Assembly: GCF_003121985.1 (NCBI RefSeq)
Contig: NZ_QEWP01000009.1
Coordinates: 124,001-188,000, forward strand
Length of the DNA: 64,000 nucleotides
Origin: Marinilabilia rubra
GTDB taxonomy: Bacteria; Bacteroidota; Bacteroidia; Bacteroidales; Marinilabiliaceae
Direction: 5' to 3'
Shown: positions 9,551 to 16,635 of the stretch, piece by piece
Layout of the letters: each line of letters begins with the position of its first letter
How positions within the stretch are numbered: position 1 is the first letter of the stretch
Program-made: the position numbers and the translations under genes
The notes under the pieces: model-generated
Seen by the model: only the letters and a program-made list of their open reading frames with translations
The model's database searches: none
Told to the model about the DNA's origin: nothing

Positions 9551-10387
9551 ATGAAGAAGGGACAACGGCTTATACCTGAATATTTTATTACAAAAAAGAA
9601 TACAATACTCCAGGTACTGTTCACCACTTTATTTGCATATGTTTTCATTAACATTTATCGCCCTTTTGGTTCAGGCGATTGGTACAATGTAAGCTGGTGG
9701 GAGTTTTCACTCTACTCCGGTTTATTGGTTATAGCCGGAATGCTTGTGGTTTTAATCAGCCGCTTATTATTAATGTTTCTTATAAAAAAGAAGAAGCCCG
9801 TAACTATCCGGTACTATGTACTCATGGTAATCGGGGAAATCCTTTTCATGGCAGCAATTTATGCCATAGCCGAAAAAGCATTCATCAAAGATGAACGTAA
9901 ATTTGGCCACTTGTTATACCTCGCCATTCAAAATACAGCTCTCATCCTCCTAATACCTTATGTAATAAGCATTCTGTTTTTTGCATGGAAAGCTAAAACC
10001 ATCAGCCTGAACAATCTATTAAAACAGCTGAGGCACAATTCAAATTTCATCCCCTTCCGCGATGAAAAGGGTGTATTACGAATTTCCTTAAAGGCGGAAG
10101 ATTTATTATACATTGAATCTTCAGACAACTATATATCAATAAAGTATTTACAAAACGACCAGCATAAATCTATTCTAATCAGAAACACCCTGAAAAACCT
10201 TGAAAAAGAATTTGAAAACTCTTTATTACTCAGGTGTCACAGATCTTATATGGTGAATGTAAAACGAGTCAGCATGGTTAAGAAAGAAGGCCATAACCTG
10301 AAATTACTTTTATCCAGTCCGGAAAACGAAAAAATCCCGGTATCCAGGGGGTATCATGCCGTCGTTAAGAATTTTTTTGAGAATTAA
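9551..10387 (+). CDS. Membrane-anchored LytTR-domain DNA-binding protein
   Basis: A 278-residue protein. The N-terminal half has four hydrophobic helices (about residues 20-40, 48-76, 86-108, 122-148). The C-terminal 100 residues form a LytTR DNA-binding domain (LLYIESSDNYISIKY ... LLRCHRSYMVNVKRV ... IPVSRGYHAVV). It has no histidine-kinase motifs, so it is not a LytS-type kinase although it sits in the place where one would be expected. It is followed after 43 bases by a LytTR response regulator, very probably in one operon. It may act as a membrane-held transcription factor or modulate the neighbouring regulator; the signal is unknown. Confidence 0.85.
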   Translation: MKKGQRLIPEYFITKKNTILQVLFTTLFAYVFINIYRPFGSGDWYNVSWWEFSLYSGLLVIAGMLVVLISRLLLMFLIKKKKPVTIRYYVLMVIGEILFMAAIYAIAEKAFIKDERKFGHLLYLAIQNTALILLIPYVISILFFAWKAKTISLNNLLKQLRHNSNFIPFRDEKGVLRISLKAEDLLYIESSDNYISIKYLQNDQHKSILIRNTLKNLEKEFENSLLLRCHRSYMVNVKRVSMVKKEGHNLKLLLSSPENEKIPVSRGYHAVVKNFFEN

Positions 10388-10430
10388 TCAGAGGAACACC
10401 AGAAAACCTTAATTTTATAAGTAACTCGAA

Positions 10431-11183
10431 ATGCAAAAGGTAGTTATTGTCGATGATGAGCCAGGTGCTCTTTCAGTTATCAGTCGGATGGTTAGTGATT
10501 TTTTTGACTTCAATATAGTGGGAGAATTTACAGACGCAGATCAATTGGTCGAAAAAATTGCAACACTCAGACCGGATGTCCTTTTTCTGGATATCCACCT
10601 TGGCGATAAATCGGGAATGGAAATTGCGAAAGAGCTTTACCATGCCAGATTTAATACAAAAATTGTCATTGTCTCAGCTCACCAGGAATATGCCATTCAA
10701 GCATTTGAATACAATATCATTGATTACATTCTAAAACCTGTCAGCAGGGAGAGGCTTAACCGTTGTATCCAAAAATTAAAAAAGCCCGCCATTGAAGCAA
10801 TGGAAAGAGACAAAGAAAACAATGTTTCAGGATTGGATGACAACACGGTGCGCTTTAAAACCAAAAACGGATTTATCCTGATTAATCCCATTGAAATAGT
10901 TTGTCTTGAGGCTGACCAAATGTATACAAAAATGGTTTTGGCAAAACAAACAGATCATTTTTTGGCCCAAAACATGGGCAAGATTCTTTCAAAAATTGAT
11001 CAAAGTAATTTCCTCCGAATTTCAAGATCAATTGTAATTAACCTCAAATATCTTAGAGAAGTCAATCGCACCCAGCGAAAATGTATGATGTTTGATGGAA
11101 TTGAAGAGTATGAATTGCTGATTACTAAGTCAGGAATGAAGGTTTTGGATGAATATTTCGATAAAAAAGCCCTTTCTGATTAA
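10431..11183 (+). CDS. LytTR-family response regulator (receiver plus LytTR domain)
   Basis: A 250-residue protein. The CheY-like receiver occupies about residues 1-120, with acidic pocket VDDE (8-10), phospho-acceptor Asp54 in FLDIHLGD, and the conserved Lys in YILKPVSRERL. A LytTR domain follows from about residue 140 (ICLEADQMYTKM, FLRISRSIVINLKYL). It should bind DNA as a dimer on phased direct repeats when phosphorylated. The upstream gene is a membrane LytTR protein rather than a kinase, so the phosphodonor is elsewhere. Immediately downstream (11195-11254) are three 21-bp-spaced repeats that fit the geometry of LytTR binding sites. Confidence 0.92.
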   Translation: MQKVVIVDDEPGALSVISRMVSDFFDFNIVGEFTDADQLVEKIATLRPDVLFLDIHLGDKSGMEIAKELYHARFNTKIVIVSAHQEYAIQAFEYNIIDYILKPVSRERLNRCIQKLKKPAIEAMERDKENNVSGLDDNTVRFKTKNGFILINPIEIVCLEADQMYTKMVLAKQTDHFLAQNMGKILSKIDQSNFLRISRSIVINLKYLREVNRTQRKCMMFDGIEEYELLITKSGMKVLDEYFDKKALSD

Positions 11184-11194
11184 CATAAAATGTT

Positions 11195-11254
11195 CCATTC
11201 GGAAAGCCAACCCCGCCATTCAGAAAGTAAACCCCGCCATTCAGAAAGTAACTC
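11195..11254 (+). promoter_or_regulatory. Three phased direct repeats, candidate LytTR binding array
   Basis: The units CCATTCGGAAAG, CCATTCAGAAAG and CCATTCAGAAAG start at 11195, 11216 and 11237, exactly 21 bp apart. LytTR regulators typically bind short direct repeats spaced by two helical turns. The array begins 12 bases after the response-regulator stop and ends 33 bases before CAACTTTG (11287-11294), a near-match to the TAnnTTTG -7 element, so it may activate a transcript running right. Confidence 0.5.
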
Positions 11255-11330
11255 GAAAATCTCTTTTTTATATCATTATTATCCACCAACTTTGAACTGC
11301 ATTTAATTATGTAGTGCAACCCAGCATCTT

Positions 11331-11407
11331 AATCCGGACAATGGCCTTTTTGTTTCTCTTTTTTTCCAAAAGAGGATTGAGAAGTTTTTCTATTGTCCGG
11401 ATTTTTT
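11331..11407 (+). terminator. Long hairpin with T run (structured leader or terminator)
   Basis: AATCCGGACAAT (11331-11342) pairs perfectly with ATTGTCCGGATT (11392-11403), closing a 49-base pyrimidine-rich loop, and is followed by a T run. It may terminate the LytTR operon or form the first element of a non-coding RNA in this gene-free stretch. Confidence 0.6.
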
Positions 11408-11492
11408 AAGAGATTCTTCTTAAGCCCAAATCCTATAACAGAAATGCCCAAATGTCAGTAATGAAACTCTGGCTTCATCTTAACCTTTAATT

Positions 11493-11575
11493 AAAAACGG
11501 GTTCACAGGAGTAAAATGGCTTTTACTTTTCTCAACATGGTCTTAATAGTTGGCCTGCTCCGTGAACCTGTTTTT
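11493..11575 (+). other. Long imperfect hairpin of unknown role
   Basis: GGTTCAC-A-GGAG (11500-11511) pairs with CTCC-GTGAACC (11558-11568). The stem is extended outward by A5/T5 flanks, and an inner hairpin GTAAAATGGCTTTTAC sits at 11511-11526. A T run follows. No reading frame of note crosses it. It could be a terminator or part of a structured RNA. Confidence 0.5.
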
Positions 11576-11628
11576 AGCCCTTGAATTTAACCCCGCTCAA
11601 GATCCTTAACCGGTCCCAGAAGTTAAAG

Positions 11629-11668
11629 AGAAAACGCGCATTCCCAAACACTGCGCGTTTTCTTTTTT
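11629..11668 (+). terminator. Intrinsic terminator in the gene-free stretch before the glutathione cluster
   Basis: AGAAAACGCGCA (11629-11640) pairs with TGCGCGTTTTCT (11652-11663) over an 11-base loop, followed by T5. No gene ends just before it, so something transcribed from the left without a coding sequence is implied. Confidence 0.7.
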
Positions 11669-11683
11669 CTAACTTTACCTTTC

Positions 11684-11836
11684 ACAATAGATCGTTAATT
11701 TTTAAATACCTGCCTGGCGGCCATCAGGAAAGATTTAAGACGATCCATATAGCGCTAATAAACAGAGCTTAAAAGCAACCACACGTAACCCCAAAAGCTG
11801 TTTGATAGCCTTTTACAAAAGTTTAACGGAGTATTG
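11684..11836 (+). repeat. Interspersed repeat family C
   Basis: It shares an ordered set of blocks with 35271-35427: CAATAGATCGTTA, ATACCTGCCTG(A/G)CGGC with an inverted-repeat hairpin, AGATTTAAGAC, CTAATAAAC, and CACAAAAGTTTAACNGAGTATTG near the right end. Partial copies occur near 9280, 53056, 53662 and 59587. The right end lies about 150 bp upstream of the ATP-grasp gene. Confidence 0.65.
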
Positions 11837-11985
11837 CTTTCAAACAAGAGACCTTTTTCCGAACAAGATGTAAAAGTTTTTTTCTCCAATTTTTTGGCTA
11901 TAAACATGGACAAGAGAACCAAATCACCCTCCAATTCCAATTCATCAAAAAAAGACCTTAAATTTGAATTCAAATTATCAATGCT

Positions 11986-12996
11986 ATGCAAAAAAGCCAA
12001 GTTCCATCATATAGTTTTTCGCCTCTAAAAGGCTATGAGAATTTTGAAGCCACAACTCAAATCATTATCTCCGAAATATTAGAGCGAGGACTGCCATTTG
12101 AAATTCTTGATACTGAGAACAATTTGGTAGCTGTTCAATACAACAATAAAGAATACGTCATTCATGAGGGCACTATTTCGGACGCCAACAGCCTTATTGC
12201 GTATTGGATTTCAAATGACAAGTGGATGACAAAACTATTCCTGAAAAGAAACAATATTCACCATGCATCAGGAGTTCTATTGCAATCTACCTACAATGAC
12301 AAAGACTTTAAATCACTGCAATTTCCACTTGTGGTTAAACCCACTGATACTGATCATGGAATAGCTGTAAGCACCAATATCCAAAATCAGGAAGATCTAC
12401 ATCAAGCCATAAACTATGCCTTCAGACATTCTGACAAGGTCATTGCAGAGGAATATTTCCCTGGCCGGGAATATCGTTTTTTGGTTATTGACTATCAGGT
12501 CAGGGCCATTGCGTTTCGTGAACCTGCCAATGTGATGGGCGACGGTCAATCCACCATTCAACAATTAATAAATAACAAAAATGCAAACCGGGGGGAAGAT
12601 TACACCCATCCCCTCTTAAAAATAAAAACAGATGAAGAGGTTGACAGGCATCTGAAAGCACAGTCTCTCTCTTTAACTTCAGTCCTTCCAAATGGCCAAA
12701 AAGTTTACTTGCGAAAGAATTCCAACCTAAGTACAGGGGGAGACAGCATCGACGTAACAGATGAAATGCCTGATTATTACAAAGAAGTAGCAGTTAAGGC
12801 AGCAAAATCAGCAGGACTTAAGATTGCCGGTATTGATATTATTATCTGTAACCTAAATAAAGAACCTTCATTCAACAACTATATTGTAGTTGAGCTTAAT
12901 GCACCGGCAATGCTTTCCATGCACAATTTTCCCTACATCGGTAAAAACAGACATGTTGAAAAGTATGTCTTAGATGCCATTTTAAATGCAAAATAA
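11986..12996 (+). CDS. Free-standing GshF-type glutathione synthetase (ATP-grasp)
   Basis: A 336-residue ATP-grasp enzyme that resembles the C-terminal half of the bifunctional GshAB/GshF protein rather than GshB of Proteobacteria. Matching landmarks are FPLVVKPTDTDHGIAVS (nucleotide-binding strand), AEEYFPGREYRFLVI, FREPANVMGDGQSTI, RKNSNLSTGGDSIDVTDEM and VVELNAPAMLSMHNFPY (metal-binding Glu and Asn near the end). The expected reaction is gamma-glutamylcysteine + glycine + ATP to glutathione, in the cytoplasm. The usual N-terminal ligase domain is absent; instead a separate plant-type glutamate-cysteine ligase gene follows at 13472. Recognition of the family is from memory of GshAB sequence. 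A different C-terminal amino acid, giving another gamma-glutamyl peptide, is possible. Confidence 0.78.
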   Translation: MQKSQVPSYSFSPLKGYENFEATTQIIISEILERGLPFEILDTENNLVAVQYNNKEYVIHEGTISDANSLIAYWISNDKWMTKLFLKRNNIHHASGVLLQSTYNDKDFKSLQFPLVVKPTDTDHGIAVSTNIQNQEDLHQAINYAFRHSDKVIAEEYFPGREYRFLVIDYQVRAIAFREPANVMGDGQSTIQQLINNKNANRGEDYTHPLLKIKTDEEVDRHLKAQSLSLTSVLPNGQKVYLRKNSNLSTGGDSIDVTDEMPDYYKEVAVKAAKSAGLKIAGIDIIICNLNKEPSFNNYIVVELNAPAMLSMHNFPYIGKNRHVEKYVLDAILNAK

Positions 12997-13012
12997 AAAG
13001 CTGTCAATATTA

Positions 13013-13174
13013 AGAAACTGTTTAAGTTTTATCCTTTGGGATGTTTTCTGGTCTTGAGCTCTTAAACTTTATCAAAATTTCCTTAAATAGCGTTGCTATT
13101 CGTGTCAATTTTGACTTGTCTAAGAACTCAATTCTTCAAAAACATCTTCCAAAAACAAAATTTAAACAGTTTCT
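13013..13174. repeat. MITE-like element D with long terminal inverted repeats
   Basis: A 162-bp element. The left end AGAAACTGTTTAAGTTTT recurs inverted at the right end as AAAATTTAAACAGTTTCT. The similarity continues inward for about 45 bases on each side with a few mismatches. A flanking TAA on both sides may be a target duplication. It fills much of the 475-bp gap between the glutathione synthetase and the glutamate-cysteine ligase; small frames in this gap look accidental. Confidence 0.6.
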
Positions 13175-13236
13175 AAATTCAATCCACACTGAAGGAATAA
13201 ACCTAAGATTTAAGAACTATTACAAACATTAACGCT

Positions 13237-13264
13237 TTGTTCCATCTGTAATTAATACCTTTGC
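13237..13264 (+). promoter_or_regulatory. Candidate promoter for the glutamate-cysteine ligase/ABC genes
   Basis: TTTG at 13237-13240 and TACCTTTG (TAnnTTTG) at 13257-13264 are 16 bp apart, slightly short. The predicted start near 13271 leaves a leader of about 200 nt before the ATG at 13472. This would give the ligase and exporter genes expression independent of the upstream ATP-grasp gene. Confidence 0.4.
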
Positions 13265-13471
13265 GGCTGAAAGGCTAAATACTCAAGAAGCCTCCATTCG
13301 GGAAGTTATTCCAGTCTTTTTGAAACAATTTCTTGTGTCATTTAACGGAGTTACTCAACCAGGTTCACAAAGCGGTTTTCAATAACATTTTGACCGGACC
13401 ATTAAGCCCAACCCGGGTGAACAAAAACAAAGCATTATCCTTATTCGGTTATCATCATCCATTATTGAGCA

Positions 13472-14827
13472 ATGACCAAAAAAAACGAAACAGAAATAAA
13501 CAGCAAAAGCCAACTTATTGACTACTTTGAAAAGGGCAATAAACCCCCTGATCAATGGGGAATCGGCACCGAACACGAAAAATTTCTTTTCCGAAAGGAT
13601 AATTTAGAAAGGCTTAGTCATAACACCCGTCCCGGAATAGGGATGGTGATGCAACACATGCAAGATAGCGGATGGCATCCGGTGACTGAAAACGACAAAA
13701 TCATTGCCTTAAAGAAGGACGGGGCCTCCATTACAATAGAGCCTGGAGGTCAGTTTGAACTTTCGGGTAAGAATTTCGGAAACATCCATCAAACCTTTGG
13801 TGAAACCAGAAAACACTTTGAGGACTTAAGTGAAATCTGCAAAGAAATTGATGCTATTACACTGGCCCTGGGCTTTGACCCCATCCAGCCCCGCCACAAA
13901 ATGCCCTGGATGCCCAAAGAACGTTATCGCATTATGAAAGCCTACATGCCAACAAAAGGCAACCTGGGCCTTGACATGATGACACGTACTGCCACCATTC
14001 AGGTAAACCTGGATTATAGTAGTGAGCAAGACATGATAAAGAAAATGCGTGTTGGACAGGCATTGCAGGGAATTGCAACAGCCATATTTGCCAACTCCCC
14101 TTTTACCGAAGGAAGGCCCAACGGATATTTAAGCTACAGAGCTAAAATCTGGGACGACACAGATCCGGATCGTTGCGGTTTTCTTCCCTTTATCTTTAAT
14201 CAGGATTTTGGCTTTGAACGCTGGACAGATTATCTTCTGGATGTCCCAATGTACTTTATTCTCAGGGACGGTCAATACATTGACAGTCAAAAAATAACTT
14301 TCCGGGAATTCATGAACGGACAACATCAGTTAAGACCAACGATGGAAGACTGGGAAACCCATGTATCAACTGTATTTCCGGACATTCGACTTAAAAAATT
14401 CATCGAAATGCGGGGAGCTGATGCAAGTTGTGTTTCGCACATAGCCGCACTTTCTGCATTTTGGGTAGGACTGCTCTACGATCAGGATGCACTGAATGAA
14501 GCTTATGAAATCACTCAATCATGGGGGATTGAAGCGATCAGGGATATAAGAGAACAGGTACCAAGGCTGGCACTTAATGCCAAGTCAGGTTCATTAAATG
14601 CAAGAAAAATTGCTCATCAAATGATTGCCCTTTCAGCACAAGGACTGGCAAGACGCTCTCATGAACTGAACATTGAAGATGAAGGAAAGTATCTTGCCCC
14701 TATTGTCGAAATTGCAGAATCCGGCATTACTCAGGCCGAGAAACATCTTAATAAGTTTCACAAAGAATGGAATGGAGATGTTTCCAAACTTATGCAATGC
14801 TGGCCACAAGCCGAACCTTTGCAATAG
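13472..14827 (+). CDS. gshA: Glutamate-cysteine ligase, plant/alphaproteobacterial type
   Basis: A 451-residue enzyme of the GCS2 family, first step of glutathione synthesis: glutamate + cysteine + ATP to gamma-glutamylcysteine. Landmarks include WGIGTEHEKFLF (substrate-binding Glu residues), ITIEPGGQFELSG, LGLDMMTRTATIQVNLDYSS, FANSPFTEGRPNGYLSYRA, LDVPMYFILRDGQYID and KKFIEMRGADASC. These match plant and alphaproteobacterial enzymes closely and not the E. coli GshA type. The ATG at 13472 gives a full-length protein. It stands downstream of the GshF-type ATP-grasp gene, and the following ABC gene starts 65 bases after its stop, so the three downstream genes are probably co-transcribed. The substrate is assigned by family. 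Confidence 0.87.
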   Translation: MTKKNETEINSKSQLIDYFEKGNKPPDQWGIGTEHEKFLFRKDNLERLSHNTRPGIGMVMQHMQDSGWHPVTENDKIIALKKDGASITIEPGGQFELSGKNFGNIHQTFGETRKHFEDLSEICKEIDAITLALGFDPIQPRHKMPWMPKERYRIMKAYMPTKGNLGLDMMTRTATIQVNLDYSSEQDMIKKMRVGQALQGIATAIFANSPFTEGRPNGYLSYRAKIWDDTDPDRCGFLPFIFNQDFGFERWTDYLLDVPMYFILRDGQYIDSQKITFREFMNGQHQLRPTMEDWETHVSTVFPDIRLKKFIEMRGADASCVSHIAALSAFWVGLLYDQDALNEAYEITQSWGIEAIRDIREQVPRLALNAKSGSLNARKIAHQMIALSAQGLARRSHELNIEDEGKYLAPIVEIAESGITQAEKHLNKFHKEWNGDVSKLMQCWPQAEPLQ

Positions 14828-14892
14828 ATTATACCTCTGTCATAGCGACTGTAATTACAGGCATCCACACCTTCAACGACTATATTAACAAC

Positions 14893-16632
14893 ATGCTCTC
14901 AAAACTAAAATTTTTACTTCGATACACACACCGTTACAAATGGTGGTACACAGGAGGTTTTTTATTTCTGGGCCTGACCATTTGGACCTCCGTTACCATT
15001 CCCGAGTACATTCAGAAGAGCATTGATATCATATCTCAAGGCGAAACGGGCAATCGTGAGGATTTTTACAATTACGTTCTGATAATTCTTGGAATGGCAC
15101 TGGTACTTATTCTCATACGTACATTGTCGCGTGTGCTTATATTTGTTCCCGGGCGGCTTATAGAAAAGCAACTTAAAGGGGAAATGTTTCGAAAACTGTC
15201 CTTTTTTGGCAAAGATTATTACGACAGCAACAGCACAGGCTCCATTATATCGAGGATCAACAACGACATCAACGGGGTTAGAATGATTACCGGTTTTGGT
15301 CTTCTTCAAACAGGAAACATTCTTTTTTCCCTTTCGCTTACGCCATACAAAATGTGGAATCTCTCCCCTGCCCTGACGCTCTATTGTATCGCACCTATGA
15401 TTATCATATTCATTCTTGTAAGGATTGGTATGGTAATAATGGTAAAAAACACCCACAGAAGAATGGATACCCTTCAACAATTATCAGGTAAAACCATCTC
15501 TTTTCTCTCGGGCAACGGAGTCATAAAAAGCTACAACATACACAAATGGGCCGAGCAGGAAGTAGAAAAAGAGAATACTTCCCTCTTCAACTATACCCTG
15601 AAAATAACATGGGTCAGATCATTCATTATTCCACTTCTGGCAAACCTAGAGCAGGTATTGAAAATAGTCGTTCTTTTTGTAGGCGGAATGTATGTAATTG
15701 AGGGCAAGTTCACCATTGGGCAGTTGACGGAATACATCGCCTATTCAGCTCTCCTCACCCATCCAATAATGGGACTTGGATGGGTGTTAACAGTATTCCA
15801 GCAGGGATTTGTAGGCATTTCCAGTATTCAAACCATTATGGGACGCAAAGGCCAGGATGAAGATAAAAAACACCTTCCTGTGTCAAATCAAAGACAGCTG
15901 TTTGATAAAGGCATTCACCTTAGAGATCTGACATATACTTACCACAATGGCGAACACCCTGAACTGAAGAATATCTCATTCAGTATAAAGCCGGGACAAG
16001 TGGTGGGAATAACAGGCAAAGTTGGATCCGGAAAAACCACTTTGATCAATCTTCTTAATGGATATTTACGTCCTGAGAAGGGCCAATTATATATGGGTGA
16101 TAAAGACGTGACAGATCTCACCGCTTCCGACATAAGGTCTGTTGTAAAAACGGTGACCCAGGAAGTCTTCCTCTTTTCGGATACTATTAAAAACAACGTC
16201 ATCTTTGGATCTGAGCAGGCTGAAAGCACCAATGACTTTACAGATGTGATTTACAAAAGTGCATTTGCCGATGAACTGACACGCTTTCCCAAGCAGGCAG
16301 AGACACTGGTTGGAGAAAAAGGCATTATGCTATCGGGGGGGCAGAAACAAAGAATCAGCCTGGCAAGAGCCCTTTATGCACCTTGCAAATTATTGATATT
16401 AGACGATGTATTCTCGGCCGTAGATACCGATACAGAGAGATTTCTGATAAAACAAATATTTGAAAACCACCCGTCCGAAAGTCTGGTCATTGTTTCCAAT
16501 CGCACCAGCGTATTGGAAAAAACAGACTTCACAGTGGTACTGGAAAATGGCGAAATAGAAACCATTGGAAACCACAAAGAATTATTAAAAAGATCAGATT
16601 TTTACCGTGAAACCTGGGAATTGCAGAAATAA
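14893..16632 (+). CDS. ABC exporter half-transporter with degenerate ATP site (subunit 1)
   Basis: A 579-residue half transporter: six-helix exporter domain (about residues 1-320) then an ATPase domain. Walker A is GKVGSGKTT and the signature is canonical LSGGQKQR. Walker B is LLILDDVFSAVD, with Asp where the catalytic Glu belongs, and the H-loop His is replaced (VIVSNRTS). The resulting heterodimer with the next gene therefore has one weak ATP site. An in-frame ATG at 14767 would add 42 residues overlapping the ligase gene; the ATG at 14893 (MLSKLKFLLRYTHRYKW) is the better start. The next gene starts 4 bases after this stop. The cargo is unknown; the location behind a glutathione pathway suggests a thiol or glutathione conjugate. 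Confidence 0.9.
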   Translation: MLSKLKFLLRYTHRYKWWYTGGFLFLGLTIWTSVTIPEYIQKSIDIISQGETGNREDFYNYVLIILGMALVLILIRTLSRVLIFVPGRLIEKQLKGEMFRKLSFFGKDYYDSNSTGSIISRINNDINGVRMITGFGLLQTGNILFSLSLTPYKMWNLSPALTLYCIAPMIIIFILVRIGMVIMVKNTHRRMDTLQQLSGKTISFLSGNGVIKSYNIHKWAEQEVEKENTSLFNYTLKITWVRSFIIPLLANLEQVLKIVVLFVGGMYVIEGKFTIGQLTEYIAYSALLTHPIMGLGWVLTVFQQGFVGISSIQTIMGRKGQDEDKKHLPVSNQRQLFDKGIHLRDLTYTYHNGEHPELKNISFSIKPGQVVGITGKVGSGKTTLINLLNGYLRPEKGQLYMGDKDVTDLTASDIRSVVKTVTQEVFLFSDTIKNNVIFGSEQAESTNDFTDVIYKSAFADELTRFPKQAETLVGEKGIMLSGGQKQRISLARALYAPCKLLILDDVFSAVDTDTERFLIKQIFENHPSESLVIVSNRTSVLEKTDFTVVLENGEIETIGNHKELLKRSDFYRETWELQK

Positions 16633-16635
16633 ATT

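Noticed and set aside
11195-11254. CRISPR-like direct repeats
   Set aside because: Only three 21-bp units with no unique spacers and no cas genes; the spacing fits a DNA-binding array better.
11581-12028. Small frames of about 60 codons upstream of the ATP-grasp gene
   Set aside because: They cross a terminator hairpin and repeat family C and overlap the real start of the ATP-grasp gene.
13041-13232. Small frame of 63 codons between the glutathione genes
   Set aside because: It runs through the MITE-like hairpin element and has no start signal or family match.
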